A DNA stretch of 64,000 nt from Platanthera guangdongensis (taxonomy: Eukaryota; Streptophyta; Magnoliopsida; Asparagales; Orchidaceae): contig CM077165.1 of NCBI GenBank assembly GCA_039583875.1, forward strand, positions 72,156,757-72,220,756. Reading direction: 5' to 3'. The position numbers and the translations under genes are program-made. Below are positions 9,847-21,109 of the stretch, in pieces. Every line of letters starts with the position of its first letter. Position 1 is the first letter of the stretch. A model generated the notes under the pieces. The model was not told the origin of the DNA. It made no database searches and was given only the letters and a program-made list of their open reading frames with translations.

Positions 9847-12800
9847 CTAATTCTTTACAGTGGTTGTAGCACGACGCGAGCGGAAGTTGTAGCGTAGCCT
9901 TCCGTTAGCGTCATCGTGCCGCCTCACATCCTTGATTTGTATTGCCTTATCAACCGGATCATCATCAGCATCGTCAGCATCGTCAGCATCGTCTTCAAAT
10001 GGTGGAGGAGGGGGCATGCCATCAATCCTCCCCCGCTCAAAAGCACGCATCTCCGTTGCGTGGTCCAAGCGATAACGGTGAAGGAGAGCGGCATCCAAAT
10101 TTTGCAGCTCCATCTCGAGTACCCAAGAGTCATCCGAAGGGGCCGATCACGCCAACGGATGAGAAAGCGATGGGTGTCACCATCAGCAGTGGTAACAGGC
10201 TCAGCATCAAGTATCATCTCTGGAGGGGAAAACATCCGTGGAAACCTGGGGAACATATTAGAAGTAGGTAGGAAGGAAGGCAACTTACCATCCGATGATA
10301 TACCTGTGGGGACCAAAAGAGAGAGATCATCCGGGCTACCACTCCCCAACCCATGAGAATTTAGAGTGGGAGAAGAAGACGACAAAGAAATCAACTCTTG
10401 TGGTGGTGACACAAACATCGTTAAATTCGAAACGTTAAAAATGGGGGAGATACCCCAATCACCTGGCAAGTCCAAAACGAAAGCGTTGTCACCTAACTTC
10501 TTAACAATCCGAAAAGGGCCGACGTGCTTTGGTGTTAACTTTTTAACGGTGCCAGTTGGCAAGCGTTCGGGAACCAAACGGACTAAAACTAGATCGCCAA
10601 TTTTGAAGTCTGATACTCTCCTATGTAAATTAGCGTGCGCTTGATAAGAGTCGTATTGCGTAGTCAAGGTGGCCCGTATACGTGCGGGTAAATCATGGAT
10701 GTGCTGGGCGAAGGATTGTGCAAACTGACTTGCCTTGTATGTGGGGGGCAACGGACACCAAGTCAAGCGGCACATGAGCCTTATACCCGTGGACAATCTC
10801 ATTCGGAGACAGACCCGTAGACCTTATCTTGGAATTATTGTAGGCTAATTGGGCATGGGGAAGGAGAAGATCCCAAGTGCTCTTGTGATCACTCACAAGG
10901 CATCGTAACAAATTTCCTAAGCTCCGATTAACCACTTCCGTCTGCCCATCAGTTTGGGGATGATAGGCGGAGGAAAACAATAATTTTGTTCCCATTAATA
11001 TCCAAAGAGTTTTCCAAAAATAACTAGTGAATTTTACGTCCCTATCCGATACTATGGTCTGTGGCACTCCACGGTGACTAACGACTAATTTAAAATATAG
11101 TTTAGCGACGTGAGACGCATCGTTTGTCCTACTGCATGGGAAATAATAAGCCATCTTTGAAAACCTATCCACGACCACAAAAACTGAGTCGTGACGGCGT
11201 AGGGTAATTGGGAGGCCTAGTACAAAATCCATACTAACGTCTACACAAGGCATGGAGGGAATAGACAAGGGTGTATATAATCCTACGTTGGTTTTACTAC
11301 CATTAGACACCTGACACGTGCGCCAGCTACTCACTACATGTCCCACCATAACCTTAAGTTTTGGCAAATAGAATTTGTCCTCGACTAACGTAATGGTCTT
11401 ATCTCTACTGAAGTGGCCTCTGAACCCTCCGCTATGAAACTCCCATATGATATGTAGTCGTAACGATGACTGCGGAATACATAGCTTCCCATTCCTAAAC
11501 AGGTAACCGTCCTTGATGATATATGCAGATATCGTCGTAGGGGATCTATCCTGGGCAGATAAATAGAAGTCCTGGAAGTCAGGACACATGGCATACTCAT
11601 CCTTAATCCGCTCAAATCCTACAACATGTACTTCCATAGAGGTGAGTAAAATAGTAAGATGACTAAGGGCGTCCGCGACTCGGTTATCAGCTCCCTTAAG
11701 GTGCTTGAGATTAAACATGTAACCTTGTAAGAAAGCTACCCACTTAGCGTGTCGTGGGCTGATCTTATGCTGGCTGTTGATGAAACGTAAAGCCTCATGA
11801 TCAGAGAGGATCAAAAACTCCTTGAAGAGGAGATAGTGCCTCCAATGGTGTAGACATCGGACTACAACATAAAATTCCCTATCGTAATTTGAATAGTTCA
11901 GCTTAGGACCGGACAACTTCTCGCTAAAATAACTAATGGGATGGCCCTCCTGGCTCAAGACACCTCCAATCCCTACCCCAGACTCATCACATGTGAGCTC
12001 AAAGACTTTAGCAAAGTCAGGTAGACGTAAGACAGGTGCCTCAGTCATAAGCTCCTTTATTCGTTCAAAAGCATAGGTGGCGGACTTCGTCCACGTAAAC
12101 TCTCCCTTCTTCATACAGTCTGTGATAGGAGCCATAATACTACTGAAGTCTCGTATAAAACGACGATAAAACGTGGCTAACCCATGGAAACTATGCACCT
12201 CACGTAGGATGGTTGGCACGGGCCAGTCCTTAATGACCTGAACCTTGCCCGGATCAACTCGAATACCCTTAGAGCCGACTATATAGCCTAAGAACTCTAC
12301 CTCCGAGGCATAGAAAGTGCATTTCTTAAGATTGAGAAATAAAGTCTCCTTCCGCAGGGTGGAAAGGATCACTCTCAAGTTGGAGATGTGCTCGGTAGTA
12401 GAGGTGCTATAAATCAGAATATCGTCAAAGTCGACGACAACGAACTTCCCCATGAATGGCTGAAAGACATGAGTCATCATCCGGTAGAAGGTACTAGGGG
12501 CATTGGATAACCCAAAGGGCATCACAAGCCATTCGAACAGACCATCCTTCGACTTAAACACCGTCTTCCACTCGTCGCCCTCTCGTATCCTAATCTGGTG
12601 ATAGCCACTCCGAAGATCTAATTTGGAGAATACGGTGGCTCCATACAGGACATCCAACAAATCATATAGGCGGGGAATGGGGAACCTATACTTGATGGTG
12701 ATTTTGTTGATAGCCCGGCTATCAATGCACATTCTCCATGTACCATCCTTCTTGGGGGCAAGTAGGGCTGGTACAGCACATGGACTCATACTAGTCCTAG

Positions 12801-13770
12801 TAAAACCTTTCTCTAGCAAGCCCTCTATCTGGGACTGCAACTCCAGGTGAGCTGTGGGGTGGAGTCGATAATGGGGCTGATTTGGCAAGGAATACCCCGG
12901 GATGAGATCTATCGCATGCTAGATATTCCTAAGCGGGGGTAACGTGGGCGGCAACTCATCTGGGTACACGTCCCTATACTCCTCCAACAGTACCCGTAAC
13001 TCATTAGGTAACTCATCCAAAATGCTAAAATCGGGCTTCGCACTTAGGAGGGCTAGCGCATACATAATTCCATCAAAGAACGGATCTCTCTCAAACTCTT
13101 TCCAACCAACTAGATTCAACGTTTTTCGTTCTACCGGAATAGTGGTGTCCTTAGCCAAGATTACGGGCTCCTTTGGGATGGTCGGCCTCAAGGTGATGGT
13201 TTTGCCATTGAATTTGAATTCATAAGTGTTGGCTCTACCATAATGTGTAACATCACGGTCGTATAGCCAAGGGCGGCCTAACAACACATGACAAGCGTCC
13301 ATCGGAAGGACATCACACCACACCTCATAAATGTAGGATTTGAATGAGAGTGGGACCAGACATCGCTTGGTAACAGGTACAAAGATCTTGTTGATCCAAG
13401 CGACCTGATATGGGGCCGGGTGTGGTTCCGTGATCAAGGACATACGTGCAACGGCGTTCTCAGATACGACATTCACGCAGCTACCACTATCAACAATCAG
13501 CTTGCAAAGCTTCTCGCAACTCTTAAAAATTAGAGAAAATATGCTCGTCCTCTTCCAATCATCTAATGGACGAGGAGTGGTCAAGATACAACGCATCACC
13601 ATAAGGGGGTGATCGTCCTCTAAGTCACTAGGGACTCCTTCGAGGTCACTCTCCTCTGCGGCCTCGTATACATAATCGTCAGGATCGGTAGTTGGCTCAA
13701 ATAAGGCTAGGGCTTTCGTCTTTGTTAGGCATTCGTAGCATAATGGCCTTGAATGCCGCAAGAGTAACAA
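9847..13770 (-). pseudogene. Gypsy-2 pol (PR-RT-RNase H-IN-chromodomain), broken
   Basis: Domains in order on the minus strand: aspartic protease with LIVDSGS (Asp near 13491); a stop at about 12919 where HAIDLIPG follows; reverse transcriptase with FSKLDLRSGYHQ and VDFDDILIYS; RNase H with TCDESGVGIGGVLSQ; integrase with HSGGFRGH, VDVSMDF, SDRDVKF and GQTEVVNR. After a frameshift near 10790-10800 come the IN C-terminal segment (IGDLVLVRLVPERLPTGTVKKL) and a chromodomain (ILDAEPVTT..., RFLIRWRDRP). A further frameshift leads to a tail that ends inside the 3' LTR at 9847. The usual YFDD box reads DFDD. The length is right for a full chromovirus pol. Confidence 0.88.
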
Positions 13771-14699
13771 GTGCTGTTAGCCTTGCTAACCTTCTCTATA
13801 GGGACACGCTCACTTGCAGGGTTCTTGGTGTTCCTAGCGGTGATCACGACTGACTTCGACTCGGTGAATTTGAACTTTCCATTATTAGGGTATGTGGAAG
13901 AAGATGCCCCAGTGGTGGACTTGTTCTTCGCATGAGCGTAACGAGAGTGAGCCTTAGAGGTTAGGTGTTTTTCAATGTCCAAGGCGGCATTGAAAGTCGT
14001 GTTCAAGTCCGTATGCCCATATCGCATGAGCTTCCTTTGGATATCGGGGTGAAGCCCCTTTCGAAATCTAGATAAAGTGACTTTGGGGATCACCCTAAGG
14101 TCACATCACACCATACGGTCCTTAAGTTCACCCATATATTCAGCTACCGAGTTTGAGCCCTGCTGCATAGTGGCAAGCTCATCGAACATCTGTGTCCGAT
14201 GGTACGCGGGAACGTACTGATCGGTCAATAGGTTTTTCATTACTGGCCAACCTATAAGGGGGGCTCCGTGTCCGGTTCCTAACCTTCGCTCCTCATTCAG
14301 CCAAAACATCTTTGCACGACCTGTTAACTTCATCCGGGCAACTTGGACCTTTTGGGGATCCGTCAGGTTGTGCCACTCGAAGTAACACTCCATGTCCACA
14401 GTCCAGTTAAGGAAGATTTGGGGATCTCCCATGCCATCATAAGTGGGGGCATTTATCTTAATGGCCCTAGTAATATCAATGTCTCACTCGGGGCGGTGTC
14501 CTCTAGGGGCCACCCGTGGGGAGTCCCCATCAGAATCCGAATCAAAATTATGTTGGTGCCGGTTGGGCCGGTCAACATTAATGGGTGGCGGGGGTGGCCT
14601 AGCTTGATTTTGTAGGATCTGTGTTAACATGTCCCTAAGCTTCATTATTTTGTTACGCAGCCCTGCTATGGCCTCGGTGTTGGGATCCGCCATGCTCAT
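13725..14699 (-). pseudogene. Gypsy-2 gag, broken
   Basis: One frame from ATG 14699 to 13725 carries two TGA stops, at about 14484 and 14106; both look like CGA-to-TGA changes. It encodes a proline-rich N-terminus (PPPPPINVDRP), a retrotransposon gag core (MGDPQIFLNW, VQVARMKLTGRAKMFW, YHRTQMFDELATMQQGSNSVAEY, SRFRKGLHPDIQ) and a CCHC zinc knuckle starting CYSCGIQGHYA. A frameshift falls inside the knuckle, so its last Cys is read in the next frame (YECLTK), which continues into the protease. Gag and pol were probably one frame originally. Confidence 0.85.
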
Positions 14700-15026
14700 T
14701 CGCAGCCATCCTAGACGTAGACGGAGTCGAATATTCCGATCTGAGCCTAGTGCGCATTCAGGCTTAGAAAAATCTTGGAAAGATGATTTTTCCTATGGCT
14801 GTAGCTATACTGGAAATAAGATATTTTATAGTTTCCCGATGTGAGGAACACGTGGATCGTTAAAATTTTTTTTTGAAATTTTGCTGAAAAATAAAGATTT
14901 CAGCCCGCTATTGGCAGACCACCGAAAATAATTTTTTTGTTTTTCTAAAGATTAGAATGACCAACAAGGAACGCAGCGAGGATGTTTGCAACGTGGGAGT
15001 TGAAAAAACCGCCTCTGATACCAAAT
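14700..15026 (-). other. Gypsy-2 leader with primer binding site at 15011-15023
   Basis: This is the untranslated leader between the 5' LTR and gag. The minus strand at 15011-15023 reads TGGTATCAGAGGC, an initiator-Met-tRNA primer binding site, three bases from the LTR. Confidence 0.85.
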
Positions 15027-16093
15027 TGATGTAGGGGAGTCCGGAATCGGAGATCTCCACGAAGCTAACGCTCTATCTACGCACTACACATCGTAGATCT
15101 ACCGCACCTACACAACACCTATCGCCCACAATAGTTTCTCATCACAAGAACGCAACACAAATAACAAAGGAAGAATGGTCGACTCGAAAACAACGATCGG
15201 AAATTTGAGTCGGAATATTTCCCAAGAAAACACGAAGGTTGCCACTCTTTTTGAGAGCAAGACCAAGGATATAGGCCAAGATCCGCTCAGGCAAATAGGA
15301 TCCACCCGATCCGGAATTAAAAAGCCTAGCAACGGCAATTTCGATCCAAAACTTGCAGCGATTAAATTATCATTCCGGAGAAAACGAGTGCGAAACCACC
15401 ACAACTAAAGAAGAGAATCACACAAGGGAGAGGGAAGAGATTACCCAACTGGAAAGCTTTCACACAAGATAACTGTGGGAGAATCACTCTCTCCACGGAT
15501 CCACCGGAGTCACACTGAAGGGTTTGCAACCTTCTTCCAAGGAGTCGCACCGAAGGAAGCCGCACCGGAGTCGCACCGAACGGATGGAGGGAGCAAGGGG
15601 GGCGGCGGCTTCACACCACAAGCAAGGGGGCAGCGGCTTGGAGAGATCTCCTCTTGGCCGAAATTCTCAAGGAGAAATTAGGTTTATATCTTGTCTAATT
15701 ATCTCATAAGGAAGCATCCTTATATAGGAGTTACAAATAAGCCTTAACCATTCATGATGGAGATGTAATCTCATCCATCCGAATGGCTAAATGCACACCA
15801 ACATTAAAATTGTTCAAATTTAAAAATAACAAAACATGCAATGAATATAAAATTATCACATAAACATAGGATAATTTTATATTCCAAATATAAAAGAGAG
15901 TTCAAGAAAATGAAATAAATAAGGCTAATTCTTTGCAGTGGCTGTAGCACGCCGCGGGCGGAAGTTGTAGCGTAGCATTCCGTTAGCGTCATCGTGCCGC
16001 CTCACATCCTTGAGTTGTATTGCCTTATCAACCGGATCATCATTAGCATCGTCAGCATCGTCTTCAAATGGTGGAGGAGGGGGCATGCCATCA
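15027..16093 (-). repeat. Gypsy-2 5' LTR
   Basis: A 1067-bp LTR, TGATGTAGGGG to GCATGCCATCA, closely matching the two halves of the 3' LTR. Small differences include one fewer 9-bp GCATCGTCA unit. Open frames of 60-98 codons recur in both LTRs simply because the LTRs are copies. A TATATAGG stretch lies at about 15721. Confidence 0.93.
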
Positions 16094-19000
16094 CTCGAAT
16101 TCCTAAAATGATGTGGTCCACCGACCGTTAGTTAAAAGACTAAGCCTCTATCGTCCTCGCCTCACCCCCGCGACTCCTAAGCACCGTGTGGGGAGGATGA
16201 AATTGGAGGACAACAAAGCAGAGTTGAACAAGCAGGTGAGAACTATCCTAGCATGTGTTTGTACAAAAGAACTATAACAAGGAAGCAGTAATGTAAACAA
16301 GTAAAGTAGAGTAGTAAGTACATGTAAAGTAAACTATAGAATAAGTAACCTTAACTTATAAGAATGCCCATACAAACTTATAAGTTAAGAGGTCTTTTGC
16401 AAGTCTCCCATCACATAAGCTATCCCATACTAGTTTATACATTGGGATGTTATGTTATATGCAGGTATGTGTGTAGTGATATGTTATGCCATGATTCATG
16501 CAAGTGCAACACACACACACACACACACGACTCTATATGCACAGAGCTTTAGTTCCTCCATTTTGGAAGCTATCTTCACTCCAGGAGCCTCCGTAGTGGC
16601 CAACGGAGACAGTGGGTCGGGCCACCCTACTCCTAGGTAGGTAACCACAATAGCAGGCCTAGACCTTACGTACACCTCTGAAGGACACACCAGAGTCACC
16701 ACGTACTATGCTGACCAATCGCCAGACTTTTCCTTGGTTAAGTGAGAACCATAAATTCTGAGTCAATGTATCGATGTCGGTGCAATTGACCGTCTAATAC
16801 CAAATACCCACCGCTTTATGCACATGCAACCATGAATTTCCGAGTCATTGTCTCCCCAAACAAACCTGTTCGTTATAACTACCTTCTGAGCCTTCGACTC
16901 ACCTGGCTAACTTGTCCATTTCCATAACCACCGAGCCTACCTCTCAGATAACTCAACCAAGCTAACCTCCCGAGTCATCGGGGTGAGTGAAAGTGGAGTT
17001 CTAGTATTTCTAATTGTTCTTTAACATTTAAATCTTACAGTTTATGGTTAACCTTGTACTGCCTAGGGCATTCCCTGTGAAGGGCTCTCGAGGGCACTAG
17101 GAACTATGATGGGCTGAAGCCCAAAGCTCCCTTTTGCAAGGTACTTATTATTATTGGTAACTACCCATGTTCCTAAACTCTCATGATTTTTACACTTGAT
17201 CTAAACCTAAGTGTATTTAGACATCTTCCTCGAGAGAAAGACGATCCACCGTCGATCCTGAGCACAACCTTGCCCCTGGTCAACCGAGCTCTCACCACCG
17301 GCCTTAATTTGGTGACCTTATATACTTCAACCAGACCAGTTGCACCATCTACCCATTCCCATAACATGATCACATGATTCCTTAATTCTACAGTTTTATT
17401 ATGTGCAGACATAATGAGCTATATGGTGTGCATGAATGGTGACCCCTCTCGATATTTCATCCAAATGACCTAATATTATTTCTAAGGGTCAATCAATAAA
17501 TTTAAATCTAGATGATAATATTTTTTCCTAACTTATTTGGCATTTATTTAATTTTCTACAAAATCAGGCCAACTGTGCTTTTGAACACCAAGTACAATTG
17601 TTCTGACTCAGTATGGCCTCAACAAAATTATTACAAATTAGTAACATCAAAATAATAGTAAATATCAAAAATCGCAATTTTCCAAAAGGAATTTGACCTT
17701 CAACAAAGATATTAATAAAATAATCCCCAAGGCAAGGTAAAGAAGGAAGTATTACAAATTTTCATCCAAAAATTATAGAAACATTACCAGAGATTTAAGG
17801 TGACCAAAAAGACTTCTGACCAAAAATAATAATTTCTTAAGTCAATTTGTTCACATTAATAAATTACTTAAACAAATTCAACATAGGGTACTTTGTGAAT
17901 GATCCTAAATGAAATATTTTTCAATAATTTTATAAAAATCCACAGAACATTATAATGTCCTACGATGTCCTCTAACCAAGTTTCATAATTTTTTAGTGGA
18001 TATTTAACTCATAGATAATTTTCTTGCAATTAGGGCAAACATTGGGGTTGTGAATAAAGTACCAAATATATCAATCTAAAGTTCATAACAAAATTATCAA
18101 AGAACAATAATATCAAAATAAGCTTACTTCCAAAGTTTCATGAACAACCAAGATAATATAAACATGAAATTCCATTTTTAAATAAAGTGCCATAATTAAT
18201 CTTTAATTAAATCAGAGGGGGTAAATGTTCCTAAAAATTTCAGTAAAATTATCTAGTGCTTAATACCACCGTATAAAGTAGTCTAGCAATATTCAAGTTA
18301 ATCCAAGAACATATGACCTTATGTCCTTCTCAATACTCAAAGGGCAACCCTAGGGTTTGTACTAGAGTTTGTGGGCATATCTATCCCAAACCACCCAAAA
18401 CAACTTGTGAGGGGGTTATATGTGACTAAAAGTCAGTGGCCAAAGTTTCACCACATTTGGATGAGGAATGCTCACTCACTCCACCTAGTGCAGTTTTGAC
18501 CTAATTTTCCCCTTATGAGAAAAATCTTTGGATATTCCAAACCTAATCAAATCAACCCCAAATGGGCTGAAATTTTTACCAGGGTCATATCATACCCTAA
18601 GAATCATCCACCAAAATTTTGTGGAATTATGAGGTCATTAGACCCTAAAATTAAATCATACATAATTTATTAAATATTTACAAATACTATAGAAAAGTTT
18701 TTCCAAAAATTTCCATTTTTCGATATGTTAAAGGTATAGGTAGGGTGATCCCCAATCTAAATTTCAAGTTATTTGGATGCTCGGATTGGTGGGGGCACTC
18801 AATTTAGTCTCTGGTTAACCCTATGTATAGACTGCACAATTTTGAGTGTTGTTCTCAGAACACTGACCCAAATGGGTTGAAATCAATTTTAAAATAAAGT
18901 AGACTTCAAGGGCTACAATTGTCATGTTGTCTACCTTTAGAGGCCCAGCCCCTAAGGGCCTCATTTATTTGATTTAAAGGGTCCACAGTAAAAGGGTTAA

Positions 19001-20497
19001 AAATACAGTATTTAATAATTTATATAATAACAGATCCAACGGCCAACACATCGTCTTCCTCCTCCAGCCAATGGCCCCGATCAGCCCGACCTGGAACCAC
19101 TTCCAAGTCATTTTGCTGGTGATCTAGTCCCCTCCCTAGCTGGCCACCACCACCACCTCCGTTGAGGTGGTGGCTATCACTAGAGGGCGGCACGGCCGCC
19201 GGAGGGGCGGTTTTCGATGAACCCGAGAGGAAGAATTTCAAGCTTTTTCCAAGGAAATTCAAAATGGAATTTGACTCAATTGAGCTCAAACTCATTACCT
19301 ATTGATCTAAGATGCTAGCACAAGGGGAGATGAGGAGAAGTGGACCTGCAACCGGGCTTGCCGACGTGTTTGTTGGTGGTGCGCGATGGCCGACGGTGGA
19401 GCTATCAGGTCCTCTGCAATAGTACAATCAAGGGCTTTGATTTCTTCAGGGGAGGGGTGGAAACGCCTCCTCTTAGGATGCCGAAGCTTTTAAATGAACC
19501 AAAACGGGGAGGGGAGGGGTTAAGGCATTAATGTCCATTAGTGGTCATGAAGGAAATTTCGGCCATGATGGTGGTTCAGTCCATACAGCCACTAAATGGC
19601 CTGAAAAACCCCTTGATCTTCTCAGAACTGATGGGGGAGATGAACCAAGCCATTAGAGATGAAGAGAGGAGGCCCCTTGGCCTTCCAAGCCATGAATGGT
19701 CCTCTTTCTCTCTCTTTCTCTCTCCTCCATTAAAGGGCAACTTGAATTTCTCGCTCCTAGTCACTTCCTCCAGAATTTCAATGGCAATTTAAATAAATAT
19801 CAGCCTCCTAAAGCTAGTGGGTCACTCAAATTGGGCTTAGCCCAAGTGGCTTGGGCTTGGTTAGGTCATTTAGGCTTGTTTGACCTATTTTAAGGTTGAG
19901 TTGACTTTGATCAATTTGACATTTTGGTTTGACCCCAATGGGTCCCTAGTGACCCATTGACCTCTCCTAAGGTATAGGGAAACTTGGGTAGGGTTGGTTT
20001 GACACCTTGGTGGTCACTTGACCCATATTTAGGGCATTTCGACCACTTTAGGGTTAGAGTTGACTTTGGTTAACTTGACCACTTTGGCTGACTGCAATGT
20101 ATCCTTGGTGATCCATTGACCTCCATTGTGGGTTAGGAGAGTCTACGTGGTGTCATTTTGGCAAGTTGGAGGTCTGTTGGCCCTAAATAGGCCACTTAGA
20201 CCATTTTAGGGTTAGGTTTGACTTTGGTCAACTTGACCACTTTGGTGGACCCCAATGGATCCTTTGTGACCCAATGAACCTTCTAAAGTGCTAGGGATGT
20301 TATGGTGGTGTCAAATAGTCAAGGTGAGGCCCTAAAGTCAAACCCTAGGTTAGGTAATTAGAAAGTGTTATTTGTAGACCATGATGATCTTCACCTTCAT
20401 GCCTTAGTTCACCTGGTCTTCTTAGGCTACCTAGGGTTTTGTCATGACCTAGTCATGACAAAATCACTCTTAGGGGTCTAATTTGAGGGATGTTACA

Positions 20498-20608
20498 TGT
20501 GACCTGTAGTAAGTGGAGAACTAGCTGAATTTCTTGCGGTTCATCCTTGAAACCATTCCTTACTAGTTTAGAACCTTTGAAAAGGAAATCCATTCCTTTT
20601 GGTGCCAT
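20498..20608 (-). pseudogene. Copia A ORF3, N-terminus
   Basis: The start is ATG at 20608, giving MAPKGMDFLFKGSKLV. It aligns with MVPK starts in copia B (39569) and copia C (47575), with a common pattern of M-x-P-K, E-L-V-R-x-x-F and an HLLQV/LVADS region. The frame is cut at 20498 by the end of the gypsy-1 LTR and resumes at 2544. Confidence 0.75.
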
Positions 20609-20719
20609 TGACACTTTGAATTTCTGGAGTGACAAGGAATTTACTCGATATATCTTCGTAGGGAGGCAGAATGTCGAAGAGGGCTAGGATTTATGTGTTT
20701 TATTTTAAGCACACACGTT

Positions 20720-20727
20720 TATTTATA
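20720..20727 (-). promoter_or_regulatory. Internal TATA box upstream of copia A ORF3
   Basis: The minus strand reads GTATAAATAAA, 112-119 bp upstream of the ORF3 ATG. The equivalent box and spacing occur in copia B and C, and the surrounding leader is conserved with B and its duplicate. Confidence 0.6.
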
Positions 20728-20849
20728 CTTACAAATTTTCGAGAATGTGGAGAGGCGCATACCTGTCGTGAATAACACGAGTAGATCAACGACTGAGATT
20801 AATCTCGGAAGATAGCCGTAATCAGAACTATTTGAGTAAATTATTTGAG

Positions 20850-21000
20850 TGAACTCAACGCACTCGACGCCTGAAGTTGTCTCAACGCAGTTGATGCCTG
20901 GAGACTTAGTCTTAGCGCACTCGATGCCTTAAGTTATAGTAGTGCACTCAACACTTGGACACTTAGTCTCAACGCTCTCGATGCCTGGTCACTTAGTCCA
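20850..21000. repeat. Internal GGCGTCGAGTGCG array of copia A
   Basis: Tandem decayed copies of CAACGCACTCGACGCCTGAA (minus strand GGCGTCGAGTGCGTTGAG), each about 30-40 bp apart, upstream of the internal TATA box. The motif resembles the GGCGTTGAGTG dyads of the LTRs of the same family. Confidence 0.75.
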
Positions 21001-21109
21001 TATATTTTTGATAACCTACAAAGGCCAATCATGCATAGAGTATACATGCATGAAAATATAATGAAGCTACACTAAGTTCAATATGACCAACTTAAATTTG
21101 ATGGTGTTG

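Larger units (their letters stand above)
7066..10024 (-). repeat. Gypsy-2 3' LTR, interrupted
   Basis: The LTR consists of 7066-7783 and 9661-10024 (about 1.08 kb), matching 15027-16093. The polypurine tract lies next to it at 10025-10038, where the minus strand reads GAGCGGGGGAGGAT. It carries three copies of a 9-bp unit (GCATCGTCA) near 9965-9995 where the 5' LTR has two. The pol reading frame continues about 60 codons into this LTR. Confidence 0.9.
7066..16093 (-). mobile_element. Gypsy-2: chromovirus with both LTRs, minus strand
   Basis: A 9.0-kb Ty3/gypsy insertion with TSD CTCGA at 7061-7065 and 16094-16098, sitting in the 5' LTR of gypsy-1. Both LTR termini are TGATGTAGGGG and GCATGCCATCA. 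The primer binding site, gag, protease, RT, RNase H, integrase and chromodomain are in order on the minus strand. The 3' LTR carries a 1.9-kb solo copia LTR. The coding regions have several stops and frameshifts, so the copy is not autonomous. Confidence 0.93.
6652..20497 (-). repeat. Gypsy-1 5' LTR, about 4.8 kb, split by gypsy-2
   Basis: The LTR occupies 6652-7065 and 16099-20497. It starts TGTAAGACACCCCCC and ends GAGGGATGTTACA, giving a sense (minus) strand beginning TGTAACATCCC. The reverse complement of the solo LTR at 23680-28219 matches it along its length, including the TGTAAGAC terminus. A (CA)n run lies at about 16508-16528. TTGAC/GTCAA-rich tandem units at 19890-20350 lie near the U3 start. 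At 16099-20497 I see no gene. LTRs of this size occur in the Del/Tekay lineage. Confidence 0.8.

Noticed and set aside
16364..17412. Small ORFs near the (CA)n run
   Set aside because: They lie inside the gypsy-1 5' LTR, lack family similarity and are not preserved in the inverted LTR copy.
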